DNA of 14,228 bases, from positions 36,674 through 50,901 of the forward strand of contig NW_003143813.1 in assembly GCF_000003605.2 (NCBI RefSeq). Direction: 5' to 3'. Below, in pieces: positions 7,401 through 14,194 of this stretch. The stretch is from Saccoglossus kowalevskii. Lineage: Eukaryota; Hemichordata; Enteropneusta; Harrimaniidae. The notes under the pieces were generated by a model that had not been told where the DNA came from, did no database searches, and saw only the letters and a program-made list of their open reading frames with translations. Numbering within the stretch: position 1 is the stretch's first letter; every line of letters starts with the position of its first letter. The position numbers were made by a program, and so were the translations under genes.

Positions 7401-7542
7401 TTTCAAAATCTAAATAATCAGGATTTCTCACTTTGATAACAGCATGGGTTGAAAATAAAGCTTTGTCTGGACTCACGTAAAATGCTTCACTTGCCACAGC
7501 ATTGTTAATAATTTTGAGTTCGAAAGACGCCATTTCTACAGT
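1239..7542 (-). CDS. Transmembrane cadherin, 3' half (five exons joined)
   Basis: Joining 7542-7378, 7120-6959, 2773-2549, 2324-2294 and 1480-1239 gives one frame of 274 residues. Cadherins are calcium-dependent adhesion or signalling receptors at the cell surface. Residues 1-82 are the end of one EC repeat, with LDFE at 44-47, AYD at 58-60 and the DMNDN calcium linker at 78-82. Residues 83-184 are a full membrane-proximal EC repeat, with PAGT, ATDMDSG at 110-116 and ARDRG at 165-169. Residues 185-215 are juxtamembrane and include an N-E-S sequon at 209. A single helix (216-240, start VFIIVVVIVC) is followed by the basic stop-transfer DIRRK, then a short tail. There is no catenin-binding region of classical cadherins, so it is a protocadherin- or Cad87A/Cad23-like non-classical type. 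Upstream exons were not found. The subfamily is uncertain. Confidence 0.9.
1481..2293 (-). other. Cadherin intron D-E
   Basis: This is an 813-bp intron from GTAAGG (2293) to TTGCAG (1481). A 60-codon open stretch on the minus strand inside it (1895-2077) has no cadherin features. Otherwise it is AT-rich with no repeat recognised. Confidence 0.7.
2294..2324 (-). CDS. Cadherin exon D, 31-nt microexon (juxtamembrane)
   Basis: This 31-nt stretch is flanked by a good acceptor (TTTATGTTCTGTAG, ending 2325) and a donor (GTAAGG from 2293). Read in the phase required by exon C it encodes ICKCYEAAES plus one base. It ends in phase 1, exactly the phase needed for exon E, whose first two bases AA complete a Glu codon. 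The two splice sites and both matching phases are the support; there is no homology evidence for so short a segment. The two cysteines may form a membrane-proximal disulfide. Confidence 0.72.
2325..2548 (-). other. Cadherin intron C-D
   Basis: This is a 224-bp intron from GTAAGT (2548) to CTGTAG (2325). Another GTGAGT occurs inside at 2356-2351, but no in-frame exon precedes it: phase-0 reading meets stops. Confidence 0.7.
2549..2773 (-). CDS. Cadherin exon C (body of the membrane-proximal EC repeat)
   Basis: This exon has 75 codons in phase 0-0. Its acceptor is TTATATTTGTAG at 2774 and its donor is CTG|GTAAGTCA at 2548. It starts ATDMDSGVNAEIVYS, the classic DxD-G-x-N-A-x-I-x-Y-S core, continues with FIVNRSTGVIGLK, and ends with YTLTVMARDRGYPSHSTTA. 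The acidic LDYE/LDRE calcium motif is replaced by LDSK. The repeat ends at CIISVL with no DxNDN linker, as expected for the last repeat before the membrane. It completes the domain begun in exon B without gap or overlap. Confidence 0.92.
2774..4479 (-). other. Cadherin intron B-C, segment without recognised features
   Basis: This is the acceptor-proximal 1.7 kb of the 4.2-kb intron. It is AT-rich, with a small GC/CpG-richer patch near 2935-3010. Open stretches in this segment (for example 3935-4138 minus and 4084-4305 plus) show no domain signature or splice context. No cadherin exon is needed here because the flanking exons join one EC repeat without a gap. Confidence 0.5.
4992..5047 (-). 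other. tRNA-like module with A and B boxes (left arm, module 2)
   Basis: On the minus strand, an A-box-like TTGGTTCAGTGG (5047-5036) is followed by a perfect consensus B box GGTTCGAATCC (5002-4992). The T arm folds as GCTGG-TTCGAAT-CCAGT. Flanking ACTACCC and GGTTAGT can pair at six of seven positions, like a degenerate acceptor stem. No clean anticodon arm could be drawn, so this is a tRNA-derived SINE-type promoter and not a functional tRNA gene. Confidence 0.6.
5134..5172 (-). other. tRNA-like module (left arm, module 1, 8 bp shorter)
   Basis: On the minus strand, an A-box-like TGGATCAGTTG (5172-5162) and a B-box-like GTTCAATTCC (5143-5134) are spaced more closely than in the right arm, because 8 bp just before the B box are missing. 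The T stem is poor. Probably a decayed tRNA-derived segment. Confidence 0.45.
5375..5567. other. Unpaired centre (loop) of the foldback element
   Basis: This is 193 bp of unique sequence between the arms. No ORF or internal symmetry was noticed. In RNA it would be the loop of a hairpin with about 800 bp of stem. Confidence 0.8.
5749..5795 (+). other. tRNA-like module (right arm, module 1)
   Basis: An A-box-like TGGTTCAGTTG (5749-5759) and a B-box-like GTTCAATTCC (5786-5795) follow GTGGTCTT. The spacing suits a tRNA-type pol III promoter. The T stem is mismatched, so this is a derived repeat and not a tRNA gene. Confidence 0.5.
5893..5903 (+). other. Orphan B box (right arm, module 2, A box deleted)
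   Basis: Perfect GGTTCGAATCC is retained, but the A-box half of the module is absent from this arm (34-bp deletion). The copy is probably promoter-dead. Confidence 0.55.
6379..6491 (+). other. Foldback-element flank with a related terminal motif and CRE/CCAAT
   Basis: Positions 6463-6491 match the element's own terminus (6350-6378) at 25 of 29 bases. They can form a 10-bp stem with a CTA loop (6468-6490, two G-T pairs). Upstream lie a paired GTATATAC repeat (6387-6410 area) and a full CRE palindrome TGACGTCA (6446-6453) directly followed by CCAAT (6454-6458). This may be the remains of a related older element carrying its own promoter-like region; that is inference. Confidence 0.45.
6959..7120 (-). 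CDS. Cadherin exon B (EC linker DMNDN and start of the last EC repeat)
   Basis: This exon has 54 codons in phase 0-0, with acceptor TTAACTTTAG at 7121. It reads VLAYDLSEEG, then DVTIHVMDMNDNSPIF (the conserved inter-repeat DxNDN calcium linker), then the A strand of the next repeat ending PAGTSILQIS. In-frame joining to exon C requires the exon to end after AGT (6959), which makes the intron start GC (6958-6957). The nearby GT donors (intron starting at 6960 or 6954) shift the frame into a stop. The position of the expected Glu in the XEX motif is occupied by Lys-Lys (VHKKSPAGT). Confidence 0.9.
7121..7377 (-). other. Cadherin intron A-B
   Basis: This is a 257-bp intron from GTGAGT (7377) to TTAACTTTAG (7121). 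Phase 0. Nothing else was recognised inside. Confidence 0.8.
7378..7542 (-). CDS. Cadherin exon A (EC repeat, internal part)
   Basis: This exon has 55 codons in phase 0-0. Its acceptor is TTTCTTATTACATAG at 7543 and its donor is CAG|GTGAGTAT at 7377. It encodes the middle of an EC repeat: FELKIIN, FYVSP, then VRNPDYLDFE and FNFQ, matching the family pattern in which I/V-x-(V/L)-x-N-x-x-x-LD-(Y/F)-E precedes the F-x-F-x-V-x-A-x-D strand. The next exon continues exactly with VLAYD. An internal ATG at 7533 is codon 4 and not a start, because the acceptor and frame extend upstream of it. The start of this EC repeat must come from an exon not located here. Confidence 0.88.
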
Positions 7543-8456
7543 CTATGTAATAAGAAACAAGATTTAAATGTATATGTAAAAAAAATCACAATTGATCATT
7601 GTGCTAATATTAATATCTTGAAATCAAACTTGATATTATATAATCATTATATAATTAGCTCCCACAATTATTATTAGCTGGGATATAAAATTCCAGCTTA
7701 TGTAACAGTGATCGTCAGTTGTGGCGTGGATCTGAAGGTCATGTTAGGGTCATGGTAGTTTCACCCTGTTTTGGGACTTAATTGTACTTTGTGTTATTTA
7801 TAGATTTTCAGGAAACATATTGTAATTTTTGTAAAAAAAATGACGCTAAAATAAAGCAAGTAAAACAATGGGAGATACGCTAGTGAGGTATTCAAGAGGG
7901 GATTAATTTTTTGACTATTGTTATGCTAATAACGACCCAATAACTCACTATCCATATATGTACAATTTTATAACTATATACGGATTTAGGACAGGCTCTT
8001 CTATCGTTTAACATTATACCCACTCACGATGAATCAAACGCCGAGAGAAACATGCGTACACAGGGTTTGTGCTTGTTATGTGTAATAGCCAATATACTCA
8101 AGGCTAAGTTGTTAACGCTCAAGACAAGACTGCACAATCTTTTGGCGAGGTCTGTCGTTGAGAAAATGATCAATTTTTTGTTGCCGTGAAAGCTTTTGGA
8201 AATTTCCTGGGAAGTGTAAAGAACATGGTAATAAAAGATTATGGGAAAGGGGCAAGAAAAAAATACGTATTGAACTCTAACTACATTGCAGTGTTCTCCC
8301 CAGGCCTTTTAAGAGTATCTGGTCCGATACTGTTCTTTTTGAATATAGATGGAAAACCGATGACTTTTTCAGTAGCGTTCCCGACATTGCAAGATATATA
8401 TAATAATCAGTGATTCATTACTATTGGGTTAAAACATTATTTACGATCATTCAAAA
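7543..8456. other. Region upstream of cadherin exon A, probably intron
   Basis: No cadherin-like exon was found in any minus-strand frame. A minus-strand stretch at 8308-8024 is free of stops for 94 codons but has no initiating ATG and no recognisable domain. The opposite strand has a 75-codon ORF (8186-8413), also without recognisable features. A DR5-type direct repeat lies at 7736-7752 (separate entry). Confidence 0.5.
7736..7752 (+). promoter_or_regulatory. DR5-type nuclear-receptor half-site pair
   Basis: AGGTCA (7736-7741) and GGGTCA (7747-7752) are direct repeats spaced by five bases (TGTTA). This is the layout of retinoic-acid-receptor elements. It is a motif match only and could be chance. 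Confidence 0.25.
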
Positions 8457-8460
8457 TTAA
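8457..8460. repeat. TTAA target-site duplication, left
   Basis: TTAA directly abuts the left TIR of the MITE and matches the copy at 8760-8763. Confidence 0.8.
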
Positions 8461-8759
8461 AGCGCGGTAGTCGTCGCGCTGCGCATGTTCGACATTTGTG
8501 TTGATAAACATTGATTTTCCCACAATCCAATGCGCTCTTCAAATGGAAATCACAAGTATGAGGTTTGACGTGGGCGAGACTTGCACTGATTACTGCCGGT
8601 GACTCCTTCGATACCTTCCAATCACAATACAATTACCTAATTAAAGCTTCGATACGTGTCAGTTCGTACTCGTTGATCTGCGCAACAGTCAAAGTCGCCA
8701 TCTTTGTTTATATGAGACCGATATATCTCGCACATGCGCAGCGCGACGACTACCGCGCT
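8461..8759. mobile_element. 299-bp MITE with 28-bp perfect TIRs and TTAA target-site duplication
   Basis: The left end begins AGCGCGGTAGTC (8461) and the right end is its exact inverse (to 8759). The terminal repeats are perfect for 28 bp and then decay. TTAA sits directly outside both ends (8457-8460 and 8760-8763). There is no coding capacity. TTAA duplications are the mark of piggyBac-type transposition, so this is probably a piggyBac-mobilised MITE. However, the ends start AGCG and not with the CCC common in that superfamily, so the partner transposase is uncertain. The TIRs are much more GC/CpG-rich than the surroundings. Confidence 0.88.
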
Positions 8760-8763
8760 TTAA
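8760..8763. repeat. TTAA target-site duplication, right
   Basis: TTAA directly abuts the right TIR of the MITE and matches the copy at 8457-8460. Confidence 0.8.
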
Positions 8764-9233
8764 TATAGTAGTCATCGCTATTCGTTCGACCCAGTACTGA
8801 CCTTCACAGCTGTTGCGATGCCACAAGCAGAGAAACGGAATGCTGAATTGCCCGCGTTTAGCGGTTTCAATTCAAAGTAGCTAATCCATTGATTAGGCAT
8901 TCACTCGACAGCAGCAGCAAGGAAGTTTGTCAGTTTTATTCAAGATATAAATGTTCTATTTTACGCATTATGGCTACGTGACAGAAAGTCCTTCCATGTG
9001 ATCTAATATTTGTAAACAATTTGCACAAGACTCCCAGTGTCTTCTCTTAGAGCAGACAGTAATGTTTCACATTCGTTTTTGCACGGGTTTAATCTTTCCC
9101 AAATGAAACGGAGCAGTTGATTTCTATTTTATTCAATGTTTATTTTCGTTTGATATTTTTAAACAAAATATGCAGTCATTAAATAATTAGTAAGCGAGCT
9201 TTTTTATTTTTTCCGAACGAGGACAAGGAAGGC
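8764..9233. other. Non-coding stretch before a possible plus-strand start
   Basis: No ORF of note was seen. A 20-codon plus ORF begins at 8818 (ATGCCACAAGC) and ends in TAG. If transcription starts upstream it would be a uORF; otherwise it is chance. The sequence is mixed AT-rich with scattered CpG. Confidence 0.35.
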
Positions 9234-9243
9234 AAAATGGCGG
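9234..9243 (+). promoter_or_regulatory. YY1-type motif overlapping an ATG
   Basis: AAAATGGCGG is the core YY1 site. In animal genes this motif often lies just downstream of the transcription start and may include the initiator codon. It has the correct orientation for a plus-strand gene starting at 9237. Confidence 0.35.
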
Positions 9244-9305
9244 TAGTTTCACGACGGGTCGATCGTGATCATGGGTTTGTATCAAAAGCACGACTCACAA
9301 ATGAG
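9237..9305 (+). CDS. Possible first coding exon, unknown protein
   Basis: ATG with strong context (CAAAATGGCG) opens 23 codons (MAVVSRRVDRD, then HGFVSKARLTNE). They end at GAG|GTATTT, a usable splice donor; without splicing the frame stops seven codons later. A well-formed downstream acceptor, with a long pyrimidine tract ending TTGACAG at 10502, would add GRLAGYRHVK and a stop at 10535, giving a 33-residue product. No family is recognised. Support is the YY1/start context and the donor only. It could equally be a non-coding transcript start or chance. Confidence 0.22.
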
Positions 9306-10664
9306 GTATTTTTTCGAACGATAATTTAATAGGAACCAAACAAATTTCAATCGTTGGCGTGTGTAAGGGCTGTACAACTTACTATCATTGGCTCCAAGTC
9401 CGGACCGGACATTAAACCGCGATGTTTTTATTTACTTTTTCTGGATATTGTGTAGACAACTTTGCAGTTGTACGAATAAATCAATTTCTCTATTTTGATG
9501 TTTTGAGTATATTCATTGTGTGTTTTATTTGCAAGGAAACAATCTGTTTTATTGTTATTTTACATGTTCACGTAGATTTAATTATTTGTTAGCTAAAATA
9601 ACGAAATAAAAACACAGTGAATAATTAAAGCATTATTCAAGGACGCAATCATTTGGACGTATGGACACATAATGTTCTTAATTAAATAAACTATCGACTG
9701 CTATTGATTTAATGAATTTGTTTGTAAACATGAATTTATAATTTTATTTTGTTTATTTATAATTATGGTAATAACCATGATTTAATAGTAAAAAGTAACC
9801 TGAAACTTCATTACAGTTTATTACATATTACATAAATGTGATGTATATGTGAATTCATACCCTAGTCTCTGGTTAGTATAACAATAGATATGATAATTAC
9901 AACCTAAATTTGCATATTCTTTATTATGCTAATTCCAATGTTATGTAAATTATCCGAACTGTTAAAAATAATCTTGGGGAGAACACTTAACATTCTGATT
10001 ATAACTGAAAACTCCACCATTTTGTTTGCTTGATAATACTAGTATTCACACTCTGTCTATTCTATGAAGATTTAACACTATTTATACCTTTAGCAGTGAT
10101 ATATTAGATTTGTGTTTGGATACGTTTGTTATTTTCATACATTGGTGATTCATTGTTATTTGTCATCGGTCAAGGTAGTTAAATATCGCCATCATGCTAT
10201 TGTTCAATGACATTCATACTGTGAACATTCTGATATTTATAAACTTCGAAATGGACAGACCAAATTGTCTATATCCGAACATAACCTAGGTGATAAGCAG
10301 GTGCTAAGTTCTATTCAAATAATACCAGGTCATTTTGAAGGATTCGTGTCGTGTAGTTCATGTATACAGTAGACGTCGCAATCCCCCATCCCGTGACTGC
10401 TGGGCCTAGCTGAAGATTCGCAGCCCTCTCTTGTGACTGCCAATTGATTATTACTTTCTAAAGTTTCTTTGTACTTTTTTTCTGTTTGCTTTCTGTTGAC
10501 AGGGTCGGCTGGCCGGATATCGACATGTAAAATAAGCATGGCCAGCACTTGCATGCTTGTAGCCTAGACTGTGCCATGTGTACATTGACCCCGATTGCTA
10601 CCGATGTTTGAATGCAGTGACACATCATCGAAGGGCTAACTTGAAAAACATAAATGTTTCCCAT
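9306..10664. other. Stretch without a supported gene
   Basis: Long AT-rich sequence. The only points noted are a strong-looking plus-strand acceptor at 10501-10502 with more than 40 bases of pyrimidine-rich sequence before it, and a ten-codon minus-strand ATG segment (9412-9383) ending in GTAAGT. Minus ORFs at 10330-10664 carry no recognisable domain. Confidence 0.4.
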
Positions 10665-10851
10665 TTCACCGTGAATGTTTGTTGGTGAACCACAATGACG
10701 TTGACCTAAATTTGATAATCAAACTGTAGAACAGCCCCCTGCCCTGAACATGTGAAAATGATATACCAGTAACATTTAACCTTGAATTGACGTTCTCCCT
10801 CAAAATGTGGACAACACACCCTTCACTTCACCGTGAATGTTTGTTGATGAA
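10665..10851. repeat. Diverged direct repeat, about 160-bp period
   Basis: A 25-base block (10665-10689) recurs at 10827-10851 with one mismatch; the block starts TTCACCGTGAATG. A second shared block (TAATCAAACTGTA / TAATCAAATTGTA) follows each at nearly the same offset, which suggests an old tandem duplication. Confidence 0.6.
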
Positions 10852-11814
10852 TAACATGCATCTTTATTAGTCGTAATCAAATTGTAATTTATGTTTGAAA
10901 CTTTTTTCATCCAAATTGCGAACAGTAAACATGGCCAAGACATCATGCATGTGACCGAATTTGGTCCGAATTTCACATCGTGACTTGTGTAACGAAAACA
11001 GTAATGCTTGGTGAAGCAAATATTAGACTTTAATTATCGCATGTTTTGTTTACTAAATTTTGTTTTATTTTTCTAATGTACATTAAATATCTAATTAATG
11101 CAATAATTAGCCATTTTGGAGTCTCAAAAATAATTATATATTGTTAATGTTTTGTACTAATTTTTATATTTATGCAAAAGTTTGTGGCTATGACGGTTAG
11201 ATTTAAAGGGGAGCCTTCACAGCCCAGGGATTGCACCAAAGAATCATGGGGCACGATTTTTTATGTTATATACGATCTATCTTTTATTATCTATTGTAAT
11301 TTTAATCCAGAAAGTAAATTTGTCGTGAGATTAGGCTTAACTGGAAGAGACCCTTTAATAATAACATTTTATTTGAGAGACCGATTTTGACTTAAACAAA
11401 GATTGGTTACAATAACGAATGATTGATATGACGTCGTGGAAATTATTGCAACAAAATACTTTTGCACACAGGCGTTAATTGATTTTGAACACGCTATCCG
11501 GACTCGCTCATTTGATTGTCTGAATCACTGTGAATAATGCTGACATTATAGAAAAAATAAGGAGTTGAACAATAGAAAACAAAAAGTGAAGGCAAAAAGG
11601 CAATTACTTTGTTCTAAAATGTGTATTACTCTCTCACCAAGTATTACATTTTTAAAACAACGGCAGATGCGTTCTGGACATTTCGACCTTTGCAGCTGTG
11701 TAAAAATGTTATGAATCAATCAACAATTAGGAGAGTTACAAGTAACCGAATGTTTTAGTGTTTACCTCAAATAGTTGTGTTATTTTTGTCGTGTTTGACT
11801 CCATAGTACGCGAT
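10852..11814. other. Stretch without a supported gene
   Basis: AT-rich. A plus ORF of 72 codons (11172-11390) has no domain signature or splice context. A 13-codon minus ATG segment (11804-11766, good start context, MESNTTKITQLFE) ends at GAG|GTAAAC and could be a first exon. Unsupported otherwise. Confidence 0.35.
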
Positions 11815-11898
11815 CTACGCGTTGTTCTGTTTCAATGGTCTATTGTGTGTCAGTATTGTTGCTATCGAGTTCCACTGATTTAGTTTGACTTCCGTCAT
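11815..11898 (-). CDS. 27-codon ORF overlapping the acidic ORF stop
   Basis: The ATG at 11898-11896 shares ATGA with the upstream TGA and runs MTEVKLNQWNSI... to TAG at 11815. No function is recognised. Listed only for the stop-start overlap. Confidence 0.12.
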   Translation of the reverse strand: MTEVKLNQWNSIATILTHNRPLKQNNA

Positions 11899-12116
11899 AG
11901 TTTTGTATGAAAATAGCCCAGTATATTTCTATTTATTCTTAATTCCAGGAAATGGAAAACACGAGATCTCTCAGGGGTTGCCGATCGAGGACTGCCAAGA
12001 TCGTCAGAGAAATTGTCATTATCTTCGTCAATGTCCTCGTCAAAATGTTCTCCTAAAATAGCTTCCCAGTCGTAATTATCGTCCTCAGATTCGCCAAATT
12101 TGTCCGTAAATGTCAT
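11895..12116 (-). CDS. Small acidic ORF, unknown (possible 5' exon)
   Basis: ATG (context GAAAATGA) opens 73 codons. Residues 8-43 are strikingly acidic (GESEDDNYDWEAILGEHF, then DEDIDEDNDNF), followed by a GSPRSATPERSR segment resembling a phosphorylatable basic/proline patch. The last 20 residues lose this character and may be read-through into an intron, but no strong donor was found. Acidic N-termini occur in nuclear proteins and also at the start of piggyBac-type transposases; nothing identifies either. An ETS-like site and a CpG palindrome lie 45-80 bp upstream. The stop overlaps the ATG of a 27-codon ORF (ATGA). Confidence 0.4.
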   Translation of the reverse strand: MTFTDKFGESEDDNYDWEAILGEHFDEDIDEDNDNFSDDLGSPRSATPERSRVFHFLELRINRNILGYFHTKL

Positions 12117-12160
12117 TTTCGAAGTTCACTTCAGTTCACTGACAACAGCTGTCGTCTGTG

Positions 12161-12196
12161 TCACTTCCTGTGTTTATGTCTCGCGATGCATCGCGA
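12161..12196 (-). promoter_or_regulatory. Candidate promoter: ETS-like site and 16-bp CpG palindrome
   Basis: CAGGAAGTGA (minus, 12170-12161) matches ETS/GABP sites. TCGCGATGCATCGCGA (12181-12196) is a perfect palindrome with two TCGCGA cores. Both lie just upstream of the acidic ORF start at 12116, within the most CpG-rich patch of this part of the window. A promoter role is inferred. Confidence 0.35.
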
Positions 12197-13587
12197 TAGT
12201 TGGTTGTAATATGAATAGATCTCGCGTTATTTTGTGAAATCTAATGATAATCTTGTTGCTCCGCAACGTTTACTCGGTACGATAAGAACTGATAACCTAA
12301 ACAAATCTGACACGCATTACTTCAAAAGAAAACCCCGCGCTGCCAGTCTGTTGTATTACTAATCTGAGGTTAAATACCGGAATTATACCGTATTATCCGA
12401 ATGGATGGTCACAATCGTTGTTTTATCGTTATTTTATTTACTTTGATCAACTGTTCGACCTTCTCTCGCAGACTTAGTGGCTAGTTCGTCGTAGTTGTGC
12501 TGGTTGACCGGAAAGATCACTGTAACATTTGACCTATGTAATTCACCGCGACGTGGACATTAATAAAACTAAATTATTACCTGTTTCAAGAATAGCATTA
12601 CCACTGGAGAATCGTAGCATGTAGCAATGAAACTACTCTATATTGAGTATGTACTAAAACATATAGCCATGTGACTTATTTGCGACTGGACAAAAAGTAC
12701 GGGTGCGGTAGGTTGTTGGATTTTTTTTAGGGGGGGTGACTGATTTTTGTGCAATTGTTGAGAAGAGTGTTATGCACAGTCTGATTGACTGTTTCGCCCC
12801 AGCAAACACCTATTCTTATTATTCCTTCAGCAGTTGTGTTTACATTGAATGACATGTTAAAAACTTAAGTTACATTTAGAGCTATAATGAGTCATCAGAC
12901 AATGGAAATTAATGTTTCCAGCCGGTACTATACACCAGATCGTGGAGAAAAATACAAGTTATTTGAACAAGAAGTTCTTTGGCGACTAGCAATTCACCAC
13001 TGGGGAAAATAATATTTATGTTCGAGTACTGCTGGATTAAAACACACAGATTTATTGTAATGTAATATTATGATGTAATATGTGTTTACAAAACCAATAG
13101 CCACTGTTTGTTTACATGAATTTTAGAAGATTGTAATTAATATACAAATGTAACTTTTACACTACATTACTTAATACCTTGATTATTCAAATGAGATCTT
13201 TAAAATGTAATTATCTTGAGTCATTATTATCCAGTGTAAGAGAAATTAAGGTCGCCAGTACTCGTTAATAATAATATTTGATCTAGCAGTGGTGTAGCTA
13301 GCACCTTTCTACTATAAAGGTACAGCCAGTTGGTTCTCAGACTTTTCGCCCACACCCACCCTTTCCTCACAGTATATTTGGATTTATTTGTTATGTTATA
13401 TTTTTTTTTCTTTTTAGTGTAGGTTTTATAGTATGATTGTAAAATTTGTTCACAAGGATGTATTTACCCCAAGCTAGGGGAACTCGTGTTGGTATGGTGG
13501 CAGTGCTGGCATGCAGCCACAAGCCTGCCAATTTAACAAGTCATTGTGAATGACATAGTCCCCATTGGAATTAGAGGAAATGTTTTT
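12197..13587. other. Stretch without a supported gene
   Basis: AT-rich with no ORF of interest. It includes a short T-run/G-run (12719-12737) and a stretch near 13440-13560 with somewhat higher GC next to the LINE tail. No repeat family was recognised. Confidence 0.35.
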
Positions 13588-13604
13588 AATAATAATAATA
13601 ATAA
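13588..13604 (-). repeat. (TTA)n microsatellite, LINE 3' terminus
   Basis: Five AAT units plus AA on the plus strand, immediately 3' of the AATAAAG of the minus-strand LINE. Confidence 0.85.
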
Positions 13605-13744
13605 CTTTATTACACAACTGCACCATCAGTGGGTGCTGTATGGTAAGGATACAGATCAGAAAAAACAAACACAAATAAACAAAAACAACAAACGTTTCAA
13701 AATTACAAACAAATCAAAGGGTATATATAAAATACTTATTACAA

Positions 13745-14194
13745 TTAGGTTTTATAAATTGTATTTTTTAAGTATTTTGCAAGTGCAGTACTACTATTTA
13801 TGATGCAAGTGAATATTAAATTTCGGTTAGTTGTACTACACATTTCTAATTTACAGTCTTCTAAGAGGGTATTTCTTTCTTGAGTGAAGAAGCAACAGTC
13901 AAGGATGAAATGTTTTTCATCTTCTACAGTACCTGTGTTGCATTTTTTACACAATCTGTAATTTGCCTCCATTCTTGGAAATTTTCTCCTGCCCAATTCA
14001 ATTTCCAAATTATGGTCACTAAGTCTAAACTTGGTAACCATTCTTCTCAAATTGAAGTCCTGAATTTCTGTTAAGTATCCTTCAAATTCATATTCCATTT
14101 TAAACAAATTATACGTTCTTAGTTTGTTTTCTGATTTTCCGTTTTTTGGGACATGACTAAGTTGCTGATACCATATTTGTATATATTTATTTTT
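13745..14194 (-). CDS. Non-LTR retrotransposon ORF2 C-terminal fragment with CCHC knuckle
   Basis: The frame is open from 14194 to the stop at 13745 (149 codons). It reads IQIWYQQLSHVPKNGKSENK, then KLRTYNLFK, RRMVTKFRLSDHNLEIELGR, RLCKKCN and DEKHFILDC. The CX2C-X9-H-X4-C knuckle after an R-x-x-x-x-x-x-R-L-S-x-H-x-L-x-I-E-x-G-R segment is the standard C-terminus of several invertebrate LINE ORF2 proteins. Upstream, the coherent sequence continues in another frame (ELTKLLEEKLKK), separated by a run of seven A's on the coding strand near 14196-14190. This suggests a single-base indel and a dead copy. The internal TTG at 14107 is not a real start. Confidence 0.85.
   Translation of the reverse strand, partial: KNKYIQIWYQQLSHVPKNGKSENKLRTYNLFKMEYEFEGYLTEIQDFNLRRMVTKFRLSDHNLEIELGRRKFPRMEANYRLCKKCNTGTVEDEKHFILDCCFFTQERNTLLEDCKLEMCSTTNRNLIFTCIINSSTALAKYLKNTIYKT

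Noticed and set aside
7676-7698. Short hairpin AGCTGG...CCAGCT as a MITE end
   Set aside because: Only a 6-bp stem with no target-site duplication. Expected by chance.
8024-8308. 94 stop-free codons on the minus strand ending next to GTGAGT
   Set aside because: Considered as a missing upstream cadherin exon, but the translation lacks any cadherin motif, has no start codon and is hydrophobic/low-information. The overlapping plus ORF (8186-8413) is equally featureless.
9383-9412. Minus ATG with ten codons then GTAAGT as a first exon
   Set aside because: Too short, weak start context, and no matching downstream exon found.
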